Notes: generated by a model from the letters alone, not told the origin. 45,568 bases of DNA from Mesobacillus boroniphilus JCM 21738 (GCF_000517385.1 NZ_BAUW01000021.1:1-45568), one strand, 5' to 3'. Positions 34,397-43,180 are shown, counted from the first letter of the stretch. Numbers and translations: made by a program.

Positions 34397-34420
34397 AAAA
34401 GAAAAAAGGGGTGCGAGGAA

Positions 34421-35433
34421 ATGATTGGTTTTAGAAAATTTAGTCTGACACTATTAATTTTTATGCTCGTGTTGACGGCTGCTGCATGTGGCAATGACAC
34501 CGATGCAAAGCCTGCGGCCGGATCTGGTGAAAAGTACTCATTCAAGCTTGCGCACATAACCCCAACGGACCATATGTGGCATAAAGCCGCTGAAAAATTC
34601 AAGGAGGAACTGGAAAAGAACTCGGATGGCAGGATGACAGTGGAAATTTACCCTGCAAGCCAGCTTGGAAGTGAGGCTGATATGGTTCAGCAAATCTCTT
34701 CCGGTTCAGTAGACTTCGGATTGATTACGGCTGCATATATGAGTTCACGCGCTCCAGCGTTCACTGCCTGGTTTGCTCCATACGCTTTTGAAGATTTAAA
34801 AGAGACGAATGCAGCACGCGATACCGAAATTGCGAAAAAGATTTTGGCTACCCTTGACGACCAGGGACTTAAAGGACTCGATTACCTGTTCGCCGGAAAC
34901 CGCGTCATGCTTTTCAAGGATAAGGAAGTAAAGAAGCCAGAAGATATGAAGGGATTGGCATACCGTGTTACACCAAGTCCTCCTCTGCAGGACTTTTATA
35001 AATCACTGGGAGCTTCTCCTGAGTCATTGCCATTGCCGGAAGTATACGCCGCGGTTCAAACTGGGGTAATCGATGGAATGGATATGGACCTTGATGCGAC
35101 GATTACGAACAAGTATCACGAAGTTGCCAAGTACGGTGCGGTAACAAACCACATGGTATGGCCTTCGGTCGCTATCATGAATAAGGATAAATATGAAAAG
35201 TTATCTGATGCTGATAAAAAATCGTTGAAGATGCGATCAAGGCTGCAGCAGATTATTCTGCTAATACACGCGCATCTCAGGAAGAAGAATTCAAAAAGAC
35301 ACTAAGCGATACTGGGATGAAGATTTATGAAATCGACCAGAAGTTATTTGAACCGTATATCAAGCAATTCGATGAAAAATATGGACCAACAGATCCGCTG
35401 ATCCAGGAGTTCATCGACACATTCCGCAAATAA
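34421..35433 (+). pseudogene. dctP: TRAP transporter solute-binding protein DctP, frameshifted
   Basis: Extracytoplasmic TRAP receptor as a lipoprotein: signal MIGFRKFSLTLLIFM and lipobox AAAC (Cys23), then FKLAHITPTDHMWHKAAEKF, PASQLGSEADMVQQI and AVQTGVIDGMDMDL. The frame is lost at AAAAAA near 35220; a seventh A restores ADKKIVEDAIKAAADYS and a normal end, giving 337 aa (stop 35431-35433). The conserved Arg that binds carboxylates is in GLAYRVTPSP. Ligand unknown, possibly an aromatic or dicarboxylic acid of this pathway. Confidence 0.88.
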
Positions 35434-35451
35434 CTTATTGGAGGGAAATGC

Positions 35452-35979
35452 GTGAAATACGTCAGCAATATGGTAGCCAGTTTCGAAAAGAAACTGGCTA
35501 TTATCCTCATGTTCGCCATGGCTGTGATTGTCGCGGCTGCCGTTATTTTTCGATATGTATTCAATAACCTTTATTCTGGGCGGGAGAAGTATCGATTTTC
35601 TTATTGATTTACATAACGTTCATCGGCGCAGTCTCGGCTTGAAATATAAGACACAGGCGTCTGTAACGCTGATTACAGATTATCTGGCAGAAAAGATTAA
35701 TAAATGGGTGGCGGTACTCGCCATATCTTTATGCTCTTATTCATGGCGATTCTATTATTCTATTGTTTTACCTGGATTACTTCCTCATCTGTGACAATTC
35801 AAAGGTCGAGTGCGATCTTGCTTCCTATGTGGATTCCTTATGCGATCCTGCCTATTGGATTGCTGTTCGCGACGATTCATTTAATTAGTAATCTGTTTGA
35901 TATTATTCAAAATCAGCATATTGATAGTGAACTAGTTACAAATCTCCATGCTGCCGCAAAGGAGAGTGAAGAAGAATGA
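35452..35979 (+). pseudogene. dctQ: TRAP transporter small permease DctQ, three frameshifts
   Basis: Four-helix small TRAP membrane subunit. GTG 35452 (GGAGGGAAATGC before it) opens MKYVSNMVASFEKKLAIILM. Three single-base additions (C near 35568, T near 35637, T near 35734) restore FNNPLFWAGEVSIFLLIYI, then TLITDYLAEKINKWVAVLA and LLFMAILLFYCFTWITSS, giving 176 aa, the normal size. The stop overlaps the dctM start (ATGA). Three lesions in 170 bases is the densest cluster in the window. Confidence 0.82.
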
Positions 35980-37256
35980 TGGCACTGGTTATTTTAGCAT
36001 TCGTTATATTTTTGTTAATGGGGATTCCCATCTCGCTTGTGCTTGGAATGACAACGATTGTTTACTTTTTGGTGACTGGCAATACAATGCTGCTCGAATC
36101 GACTCCACAGCGGCTGTATTCGGGGATGGAGAACTTCGGGTTGTTAGCGATTCCGTTGTTCATGCTGACAGGTGAGTTGATGAATAGCGGAGGGATCACC
36201 AACAGGCTTGTGGTATTTGCAAGAATGCTAGTCGGTCATGTCCGCGGCGGACTTGCTTATGTAACGGTTATCGCCAATATGTTCCTTGCATCTATTCTGG
36301 GATCCGCGAATGCCCAGGCTGCGATGATGAGCAAGGTTATGGTACCTGAGATGGAAAAAGAGGGTTATAGCAGGGAATTTTCGTCGGCATTGACACTCGC
36401 GAGCTCTATCTTAGCTCCAATCATTCCGCCGAGCATGATTTTCATCATTTACGGAACTTTGTCTGGAACTTCGATTGGCGGTTTGTTCATGGCCGGGATT
36501 ATTCCCGGAACGATTTTTGGTGTCGGTTTTGTCTCTTTAATTGCCTATTTAGGTTATAAGCATAATTTCCCACGCAGTGAGAGAGCCAGCTTAAAAGCTA
36601 TTTTCGACTCTTTCCTGAAGGTACTGCCAGCCATTTTGGTTCCCTTTGTCATTACTGTCGGTATTTTAAGCGGGGCTTTCACGGCAACCGAATCCGCTGC
36701 AGTCGCTAGTGTGATTGCATTCATTGTCGGGATGTTTTTTTACAAAGAATTGAAGTGGAAGAGTTTGTCGAAAATTTTGGTTAACACCGTAATCGGTACA
36801 GCAACGGTTACCTTCTTAATTGCGATGGCCAATTTGTTTGGCTGGCTGATTGCTTTTGAACAAATTCCACAATTGATTGCGAACTCGATGTTGTCCATTT
36901 CAGATAACCCGTTTGTATTCCTATTGCTGGTTAACATCTTCTTGTTACTAATAGGGACATTGCTGGATGGAATCGCAGCTCTGATTATCCTTGTTCCAGT
37001 GTTGATGCCTTTGGTTACAGGGTTCAATATCGATCCAATCCATTTCGGCGTGATTATCTGTATCAACCTGACAATCGGGTTGTTGACACCGCCAGTCGGA
37101 ACAGGACTGTTCATCGTGTCCTCCATCGCTGAAGTAAAATTCGAACGCTTGATTAAAGCCGTTACTCCGATGCTTTTAATCGGAATCGCTATGCTCTTCA
37201 TCGTCACTTATTTGGAACAAACAACCCTGTTCATTCCACGATTGCTAGGATTCTAA
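35976..37256 (+). CDS. dctM: TRAP transporter large permease DctM
   Basis: Twelve-helix sodium-coupled TRAP permease, 426 aa: FLLMGIPISLVLGMTTIVYF, the PLFMLTGELMNSGGI signature, SSILAPIIPPSMIFIIYG (the two-P loop) and LTPPVGTGLFIVSSIAEV. Intact. Forms the transport channel with DctQ and takes substrate from DctP. Confidence 0.95.
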   Translation: MMALVILAFVIFLLMGIPISLVLGMTTIVYFLVTGNTMLLESTPQRLYSGMENFGLLAIPLFMLTGELMNSGGITNRLVVFARMLVGHVRGGLAYVTVIANMFLASILGSANAQAAMMSKVMVPEMEKEGYSREFSSALTLASSILAPIIPPSMIFIIYGTLSGTSIGGLFMAGIIPGTIFGVGFVSLIAYLGYKHNFPRSERASLKAIFDSFLKVLPAILVPFVITVGILSGAFTATESAAVASVIAFIVGMFFYKELKWKSLSKILVNTVIGTATVTFLIAMANLFGWLIAFEQIPQLIANSMLSISDNPFVFLLLVNIFLLLIGTLLDGIAALIILVPVLMPLVTGFNIDPIHFGVIICINLTIGLLTPPVGTGLFIVSSIAEVKFERLIKAVTPMLLIGIAMLFIVTYLEQTTLFIPRLLGF

Positions 37257-37283
37257 TTCGGGTGGTGACAGGCACCGCCCGAA
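37257..37283. repeat. GGTGACAGGCACC hairpin
   Basis: TTCGGGTGGTG / CACCGCCCGAA is an 11-pair stem with an ACAGG loop and no T tail, right after dctM. The GGTGACAGGCACC core is a frequent intergenic motif in Bacillus-group genomes; it may process or stabilise the mRNA 3' of dctM. Confidence 0.6.
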
Positions 37284-37307
37284 ATTTGCACATAAGGAGT
37301 GGGTGCT

Positions 37308-37505
37308 ATGCCGATTGTCCAAGTACAAATGCTCGAAGGTCGAAGCGACGAGAATATAAAACAGTTGATTGCTGGAATAACTGAAACAGCAGTCCGAACT
37401 CTTGACGTAAAGCCTGAGCAGGTGCGAGTGATTGTCCAAACGGTTCCTCATCAATATTGGGGCGTTGGCGGTGTTACGAAGGATGAGATAAAATCCCAGC
37501 TCTAA
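37308..37505 (+). CDS. dmpI: 4-Oxalocrotonate tautomerase family protein
   Basis: Small tautomerase; Pro immediately after Met (MPIVQVQMLEGRSDENIKQL) is the catalytic base after Met removal, and R in VRVIVQTVPHQYWGVGG fits the family's substrate-binding Arg. 65 aa. Interconverts 2-hydroxymuconate and 4-oxalocrotonate. In dmp operons it follows the decarboxylase; here the TRAP genes come between. ATG 37308 with AAGGAGTGGGTGCT. Confidence 0.92.
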   Translation: MPIVQVQMLEGRSDENIKQLIAGITETAVRTLDVKPEQVRVIVQTVPHQYWGVGGVTKDEIKSQL

Positions 37506-37526
37506 ATAAGAAGTTGGGATTTTTTA
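37491..37526 (+). terminator. Rho-independent terminator
   Basis: AATCCCAGCT / AGTTGGGATT with a short A-rich loop and T6. The stem starts inside the tautomerase gene. Confidence 0.85.
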
Positions 37527-37615
37527 GTGGATAAATTAAAGGATTTCGATTGGTTAAAACGATTTGTTAAGAAGGTTAGCTTGCCGATTTGTGTTAGGTA
37601 AAAGGAGTGATTGTA

Positions 37616-37976
37616 ATGTTAACAAAGTTTGTGTATTAACGATTAAGGTTGGAGACATGGCAAAAGCACTTGAATTTTATACAAAGATGCTCGATTTTGA
37701 AGTGTCCAAGCATTACGGGGAAAATATCGTTTCATTAGTATATAACGAGATTCCGATTGTATTGGAAAAATCTGAAGAAGAAAGTCATTCCGGTAGCCAG
37801 AAGGTTTTATTGGGAATCCTCTCTGAGAATATCGATGAAGATGTTGAAGTTCTACGCGGTAAGGGAGTAAAGATTCTGTTCGATGAATCCAGACCGTGCC
37901 CGAAGGAAGGTACAATGTGATTGAAGATCCATTCGGCAACCAACTAGAGCTTGTGGAGTTTTCGAATTTTAAGTAA
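37616..37976 (+). pseudogene. VOC (glyoxalase) family protein, two frameshifts
   Basis: ATG 37616 (AAAGGAGTGATTGTA before it) opens MLTKFVY-stop; one more A gives MLNKVCVLTIKVGDMAKALE. A second missing base (C near 37895) restores CPEGRYNVIEDPFGNQLELV and ends at 37976, 120 aa, standard for a VOC protein. The C-terminal Glu ligand (E-L-V-E-F) is present. Substrate unknown; not clearly tied to the pathway. Confidence 0.75.
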
Positions 37977-38030
37977 TGGATGGAGGCTTTGTATGTTGAA
38001 CTGTTCTTGATAGAGGTAATCAGAATAAAT

Positions 38031-38075
38031 AAAAGCGAAAGAACCACCTTCACAAAAGGTGGTTCTTTCGCTTTT
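38031..38075. terminator. Long bidirectional terminator
   Basis: AAAAGCGAAAGAACCACCTT pairs with its perfect complement across a short CACAA loop (arms 38031-38050 and 38056-38075), flanked by A and T runs. Serves the VOC gene and the convergent redoxin gene; the redoxin stop is inside. Confidence 0.92.
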
Positions 38076-38594
38076 ATTCAGTTGGTTTCTCACCGTTCGC
38101 GATATCAGCTGCGTAAGGAATGATTCCTTCCGCTTCGATGCCGAATGTATCGATTTCCTGGGAATGAAGAACTGTGCCATCCTTATCAAGAACAGCAAAG
38201 CCTCTAACTGCTATTGGAGACTCAGGTCCAACATGTTTGTTTTCTTGATCAATTTCAGTTTCTCATCCGAGATGACTGGATAATCAAGTCCCAACTCTTC
38301 TTTCATCGCTTTATGTTCTTTAACAGACGATGCGCTTACGGCGTAAATGTTCCCAGGGAACTGGCTGAATAAATCTTTTCGGTTCTGCAGCTCGACCAGC
38401 TGCGATTTACAGAAGTCTCAACCAACTCCTGTGAAAAAGAATACGAGTGCAGGCTCGTCCATATTTTCAAAGGATACTTCCTCACCATTTTCATCAGGCA
38501 GGAAAAGGTCCTTTGATTCAGATTCCTCCCCAGAACAGCCGCTTATGAAAGCACCGACCATTAATAACAGCATTAAAAAAATGTATTTCTTCAT
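38074..38594 (-). pseudogene. Redoxin-domain lipoprotein with in-frame UGA at the CxxC site
   Basis: Lipoprotein (lipobox FISGC, Cys20) with a thioredoxin-like/peroxiredoxin domain: EPALVFFFTGVG, then UGA-D-F-C (residues 59-62) where the family has C-x-x-C, then KSQLVELQNRKDLFSQFP. A second lesion near 38247 (one G missing) restores NMVGPESPIAVRGFAVLDKD and the end at 38074; total 173 aa. The UGA could be selenocysteine (a SECIS-like hairpin follows, see the finding) or an altered Cys codon. Start ATG 38594 with AAGGAG. Likely a membrane-anchored thiol oxidoreductase or peroxidase. Confidence 0.75.
38387..38420 (-). promoter_or_regulatory. Candidate bacterial SECIS element at the UGA codon
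   Basis: On the minus strand, UGA (38420-38418), a 14-base spacer, then GCAGCT-GGTCG-AGCTGC (38403-38387): a six-pair stem with GGUC at the start of the apical loop, 21-24 bases after the UGA. In E. coli fdhF the loop GGUC is 19-22 bases after the UGA. The match may be chance because the stem is also coding. Confidence 0.3.
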
Positions 38595-38813
38595 GGTGCA
38601 CTCCTTATGTATGATCTTCTTCAGTATATATGGTTTTGCTGAAATCTCATTATATCATTTATGGACATTTTATATAGAATGCAGTGCTCCTTCCTCCTAA
38701 ATTCCTATTTTTAATAAAAAAGAGCCTTCCATTTAGTTAAAATTCAGAAAATATGGTAGAGTTAGACTTAGTAACAGGTCATAATATCTAGTATTAAATT
38801 TGGAGGGACTGCT

Positions 38814-39704
38814 TTGCTGACGAACCACCTGGATTTCCGACTCGAGCCAAGGATTAGAGAACTTTACGAGGAGCATAAGAAACGTGCTGAAAAAATTGAC
38901 TGGGGCTACCATGAATTTTTGCCATGGGATAAGGCAATGGATTTTAAACGCGTTCCCTGGGATGAAAGCCAGGTCACGTTGCCGACACCGGTTATTACTG
39001 CAATTGAAACAGCGCTCCTGACTGAGGTGAACCTGCCGTGGTTCACTTCTTATCTTGATCAGACATTTAAGGGGTCATTATCTGTCATCAAAGATTTTGT
39101 CCATACATGGACGGCAGAAGAGGACCAGCACTCAAATTTGCTGGAAACGTATCTGTTAATTACAAGAAATGTCGAACCAATGCGACTGCATCAATTACAT
39201 AAAATGACGCTGGAGAATGGCTGGAACCCGGATTTTCACACGCCATTTGAGACGATGGTCTACACATCAATGCAAGAGCTGGCGACGATGGTTTTTTACA
39301 ATAATGTCGCTAAGGTTGCAGGACCGCATGATCGGGAATTGGCCACACTTCTCCGTCGGCTTGCAAAGGATGAAACGCTTCACTACGCATTTTATCGAGA
39401 TGTCATCAAATACCACCTGGAATTAGAGCCTAATTATTGCTACTACCTGGTCAACGTCATCATGAATTTCAAGATGCCAGGTGCTGTCATGCCGGATTTT
39501 GAAGACAGGATGGCCATCATCGCTAAAGAGGCGAATTATGGCCCACTGGAGTATTTTGATCAAGTCCTCGATGTCATCGTTGATTATTGGGATATCGAGA
39601 ATCTAAGGCCGATCGCACCAGAAGCTGAAAAGGCCAGGCTGGACATCTTAAATTACCATGCGCGCTTGAAAAGGGTTAGGGAGAGGTTTTATAAAAATAA
39701 GTAG
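38814..39704 (+). CDS. Acyl-ACP desaturase (fatty acid desaturase type 2)
   Basis: Soluble di-iron desaturase of the ferritin-like fold, 296 aa. The two diiron signatures E103DQH106 (TAEEDQHSN) and E187TLH190 (AKDETLHYAF), with helical Glu71 and Glu155, fit the plant stearoyl-ACP desaturase-type family as found in mycobacteria and some Bacillaceae. Introduces a double bond in acyl-ACP, using electrons from ferredoxin or similar. TTG start with GGAGGGACTGC. Followed by a terminator; monocistronic. Confidence 0.85.
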   Translation: MLTNHLDFRLEPRIRELYEEHKKRAEKIDWGYHEFLPWDKAMDFKRVPWDESQVTLPTPVITAIETALLTEVNLPWFTSYLDQTFKGSLSVIKDFVHTWTAEEDQHSNLLETYLLITRNVEPMRLHQLHKMTLENGWNPDFHTPFETMVYTSMQELATMVFYNNVAKVAGPHDRELATLLRRLAKDETLHYAFYRDVIKYHLELEPNYCYYLVNVIMNFKMPGAVMPDFEDRMAIIAKEANYGPLEYFDQVLDVIVDYWDIENLRPIAPEAEKARLDILNYHARLKRVRERFYKNK

Positions 39705-39705
39705 A

Positions 39706-39745
39706 AAAATGGAACCAGCAGTGTTGATTTCTGGTTCCATTTTTA
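39706..39745 (+). terminator. Rho-independent terminator
   Basis: AAATGGAACCAG / CTGGTTCCATTT stem with a 13-base loop and T tail. Confidence 0.9.
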
Positions 39746-39810
39746 TTCCCTAAAGGTATTTTCCGATTTTTGCAGAATAGTTTATGGAAGACATATAAAA
39801 AGGAGCTTTT

Positions 39811-39975
39811 ATGTATAAGGGAATGCTACTATTTACCGGAGGCTTGATCATGTATATGGCAGGCATCTATTTATCTACTAATTGGACCGCTGTTGGTGCG
39901 GCCATTGGTGTTTTAGGCGGGATGCTGATGGGTGCCGGTACCTTTTTTAAAATCACGAAAAGAAGGAATCAATGA
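39811..39975 (+). CDS. Small two-span membrane protein, 54 aa
   Basis: MYKGMLLFTGGLIMYMAGIY and AVGAAIGVLGGMLMGAGTFF form two Gly-rich helices, with a short basic tail KITKRRNQ. AAAAAGGAGCTTTT-ATG gives a strong start. Family not recognised. Convergent to the J-domain gene. Confidence 0.75.
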   Translation: MYKGMLLFTGGLIMYMAGIYLSTNWTAVGAAIGVLGGMLMGAGTFFKITKRRNQ

Positions 39976-39984
39976 AAGATTCCA

Positions 39985-40479
39985 TTACTTTAAGTTCTCG
40001 TAATGTTCGTTAAATACCTTGAACAGCCTTTCATCGCCACCGCGGTCGGGATGGAGGGCTTTGAGAATTTTCTTGAATTCTTTCCTAAGCACCTGGCTAT
40101 CTGTATTTTGTTTTAGACCTAACATTTCTTCCATTTGCGAAGGGGCAGTGCCGGATGCTTCGATTTGTGCATTTAGCATTTTTTTCAGCGTTCTAACCTT
40201 GGATTGCTCAATATGTAACCGCGTGTTCAGCAATTCCAGCTGTTCGTTAAGCAGATTATTCTCCCGTTTGGAACTTTCCAGTTGTTCGGAGAAATGGTCG
40301 TTGTACTTTTGAATTATGAACTCTGTCAAATCCTTAAGATGGATTTTATATGAAGCATTTCTTCTATGAGCTTGTTCGGCTTTTAATAGTCCTTCTTCAA
40401 TCCACATCATTACATCTTGATCATCAGCATCTATTCCGTATGAAGTTAACTGTTCTGCAGCCTCTTTGATTGTCAGCAT
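39985..40479 (-). CDS. HTH / coiled-coil / J-domain protein
   Basis: 164 residues in three parts. Residues 1-55 resemble a MerR/excisionase-like winged helix (LTIKEAAEQLTSYGI, WIEEGLLKAE). Residues about 60-108 form a coiled coil. The end (about 125-164) is a short J-domain half with the HPD motif at 143-145 (KILKALHPDRGGDERLFKV). The J-domain lacks its usual first helix, so DnaK stimulation is possible but not certain. Start follows AGAGAGGCTATTAA. Confidence 0.8.
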   Translation of the reverse strand: MLTIKEAAEQLTSYGIDADDQDVMMWIEEGLLKAEQAHRRNASYKIHLKDLTEFIIQKYNDHFSEQLESSKRENNLLNEQLELLNTRLHIEQSKVRTLKKMLNAQIEASGTAPSQMEEMLGLKQNTDSQVLRKEFKKILKALHPDRGGDERLFKVFNEHYENLK

Positions 40480-40628
40480 TTAATAGCCTCTCTTGTAAAA
40501 AATAATCAGACAAATCTATCATACCATTGAATTTTTGCAGAAAAAGAACAGAAGTGTGACATTGTGTTACATACAAATCCTCATGTGAAAATATGATGGA
40601 ATTATATCGAAAAGGCAGGTGTATTAAA

Positions 40629-40946
40629 ATGGTGTTTAAAATGAATGAAGCAATAGAAATCCTGGAACGGACGCCTGGAACTTTGAAAACCTTATTATCA
40701 GGTTTATCGGAAGGCTGGGTGTCCAGCAATGAAGGGGAGGGAACGTGGAATCCTTCCGAAGTAATCGGACATCTCATCGACGGTGGAAAATACAATTGGA
40801 TTCCAAGGCTTAATATCATGTTGGCGGAAACAGATGATAAAAGTTTTCCGGCTTTTGACCGTTTTTCACATTTAAAGGACTATGCGCATTTGACAATTGA
40901 GGAAAAGCTCAGTGAATTTTCTTCATTGAGGAAGGAGAAAGTGTAA
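40629..40946 (+). pseudogene. DinB-family protein, 3'-truncated
   Basis: DinB/YfiT-like four-helix metal-dependent protein. NEAIEILERTPGTLKTLLSGL and GTWNPSEVIGHLIDGGKYNW (first metal His) are present, but the frame ends at 105 residues with LRKEKV, where the family (150-170 aa) continues with two more His. The last 38 bases overlap the equally truncated formamidase gene on the other strand. Looks like one side of a deletion. ATG 40629 with AGGCAGGTGTATTAAA. Confidence 0.75.
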
Positions 40947-41739
40947 CCATCTCATCCAGTGCCTGTCCAGCAGCAAGGTTCAAGTCTTCATTAAAGCCAA
41001 AGGTCACCCAACCAGCTGGCGTGTTAGCCCGCGGCATTTTCAACTGAAGATCCTCTCTGACTGTCAGGGTGATGTCAACCAAATCCATCGGGCACTCAAT
41101 CGCCGTGCCGGAAACTTCGCCGTCGCCTTGTGCAGCGTGTCCATCACCAATTGAAAACAATGCCCCATCAACTGAAATTGGCAGATACAATGTGCTGCCT
41201 CTTTTTAGTTCTTTGCAGTCGATATTCCCGCCGCAATAGCGGGGAGGGGATGTACGGTGCACTCCTGTTTCTGCAGGTGCAACACCCATCAGGCCGATGA
41301 ATGGATTAAGCGCAACATTCAAAGGGCGAGTACCAATTTCAGTCCTGGCTGTCATTGTGTCACGGTCCAATTCCCAATCAAGGCGAATTCTCTCAGACCC
41401 TGTTAAACCGACTGCATCATTTTGCCAGCTCTTTTTGCCGCCTGCCCAATTCGTGCCATACCAGCCTGGTACGACATCGTTTAATTTTACCTCAAGAACC
41501 ATTCCGGCTTTTGCTCCGTTCACTTCAATCGGCCCAATCATCGGGTGGAGAGGGGTCTCTTCTTTTACTGCTGACGCGAAAAATTGTCTCTCTACGCCTT
41601 TTGCTTCAGAATAACCCCATTCAATATCGGGTGTTTTCATTCGAATGCTGTCACCAGAATTCACCTTAAGGATAGGTTTATATTCATTGCTAAAAGAACC
41701 GTGCAGGTTTTCGGATTTTATTTGAATTTTATGGATCAT
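40909..41739 (-). pseudogene. Acetamidase/formamidase family protein, 3'-truncated
   Basis: FmdA/AmdA amidase: NEYKPILKVNSGDSIRM at the start, GPIEVNGAKAGMVLEV, HRTSPPRYCGGNIDCKEL and GDGHAAQGDGEVSGTAIE (metal-binding region) are typical. The protein stops after ALDEMV with a foreign tail (TLSPSSMKKIH), whereas the family continues about 25 more residues; 276 aa. Much of the active site is present. ATG 41739 has AAGGAGTTGCAGTC upstream and lies 12 bases after the DMT gene stop, so the pair is an operon. Confidence 0.8.
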
Positions 41740-41751
41740 GACTGCAACTCC

Positions 41752-42687
41752 TTATGCGATTTCATTTTTTACTAACTTGCCAGCTTGTTTCTTTTTAAAA
41801 AGCCGCGGGTTTGTTCCAATATAAACACCGGATAGCACGAGGGCTGCACCGACGGCATGAGCAGAGGTGAAATTTTCACCTAAAAACAGAGTAGCCATTA
41901 TGACTGCAGATACTGGCATGACATTGATGAAAATCGATGCCTTCGCGGCGCCAACTTCTTTGATTCCATTGTAGTACATGACGAACGAAACGACTGTAAC
42001 CAAAACGCTCATATGAATGATCGCAAACCAGGTGGTACCTGTTGCCTGCTGGACGTCCTGCCATGATGTTTCTGATAGGGCAAACGGCAGCAGGAAAAGG
42101 GTGCCGAAAGCGACGGCATAGGTGGTGGACTCGACCGAGCTGAACTTTTTCAAAACAACTTTCCCAACGACACTGTATAATGCCCAGCTGATGACTGCGC
42201 CCATAAGAACGAAGTCAATCGGTTCAAACCCAAGCTTGAACAAGCTCAGCAGATGTCCCTCGGTGATGATGAAAAAGGCTCCAGAAAGGGCGATTGCCAA
42301 ACCGATCACGTTATTCCGTGTGATGGTTTCTTTTAAAAACAGAGCCGATAAAAGGACTATCAAGACCGGATTGGAGGCGATGAATAGCGAGCTTTTGATC
42401 ACCGGTGCATGCTTGCTAGCCAGGAAAAAGAAGATATTGTACAAGGCGATACCGGTAAGGCCCAGCACTGCAAACAGGCCATAATCCTTCAGGTTTGGTT
42501 TTTGGCGATTTTTCTCCATCACGAACATAAGTGGTATAAGCAGAATCACCGCACCAAAAAACCTAAAAAAAGCGACAGTAGCGGGTTCAAAGCTTTGGAC
42601 AGCATATTTGCCGGCGATGAATGCACTGCCCCAGGTTGACGTGGCGAATGTCAACATTCCATATGTAAGCCATAATTTTTTGTTCAT
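41752..42687 (-). CDS. EamA/DMT family transporter
   Basis: 311-residue drug/metabolite transporter with ten helices in two EamA repeats: LTFATSTWGSAFIAGKYAV (first) and MGAVISWALYSVVGKVVLKK (second), ending VLSGVYIGTNP. Probably exports or imports small metabolites; substrate unknown. Cotranscribed with the downstream amidase gene. ATG follows AAGAATGAAGGGAATGCA. Confidence 0.9.
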   Translation of the reverse strand: MNKKLWLTYGMLTFATSTWGSAFIAGKYAVQSFEPATVAFFRFFGAVILLIPLMFVMEKNRQKPNLKDYGLFAVLGLTGIALYNIFFFLASKHAPVIKSSLFIASNPVLIVLLSALFLKETITRNNVIGLAIALSGAFFIITEGHLLSLFKLGFEPIDFVLMGAVISWALYSVVGKVVLKKFSSVESTTYAVAFGTLFLLPFALSETSWQDVQQATGTTWFAIIHMSVLVTVVSFVMYYNGIKEVGAAKASIFINVMPVSAVIMATLFLGENFTSAHAVGAALVLSGVYIGTNPRLFKKKQAGKLVKNEIA

Positions 42688-42847
42688 TGCATTCCCTTCA
42701 TTCTTTTGAATTATTTAAATAGTATTGTAGCATCTTTTTCGAAATACGAAATAGTTTTTTGAAAATACATGCAAAAAAGAATATTCACCCTCAGGAGGTA
42801 CCAATAATTGGATCAAACTGATAAAATATTCATAAAGGAGTGAGTGT

Positions 42848-42946
42848 ATGACAGGCTTGATATTCCTGATATTTTTTACCGCAATCATATTAATAGTTGC
42901 CACAACCAAATTCGCTCTAAGGAAAATCTTTGATATAAAAAAGTGA
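42848..42946 (+). CDS. Tiny single-span membrane protein, 32 aa
   Basis: MTGLIFLIFFTAIILIVATT then KFALRKIFDIKK: one hydrophobic helix and a basic tail. AAAGGAGTGAGTGT immediately before ATG. Too short for family assignment, but the initiation site is excellent. Confidence 0.6.
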   Translation: MTGLIFLIFFTAIILIVATTKFALRKIFDIKK

Positions 42947-43059
42947 ATTTAATGTCATGATAAAAGATAAGGGGAAAGTTAGGAAGTTGTGAGTATACAA
43001 AAATTATAAAATCAAGGAGCGTCAATTAAGCTTCATTTTCTTTTGTGAGAATCTATCTA

Positions 43060-43179
43060 ATGAGAGTTTTCTCTTATACCTTCGAGGTTTTATGGCTAAA
43101 TACTTATCAATAATTGACCCAATCCGAGATTAACCAATTGCTAAGCGACCTTGAGAGAGTTAAGTCTCTATACCACTGA
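43060..43179 (+). pseudogene. Small gene remnant
   Basis: From ATG 43060 one frame reads MRVFSYTFEVLWLNTYQ, a TAA, then LTQSEINQLLSDLERVKSLY to a TGA at 43177. A terminator follows, so something was transcribed. The rest of 42947-43252 shows nothing. Weak. Confidence 0.35.
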
Positions 43180-43180
43180 A

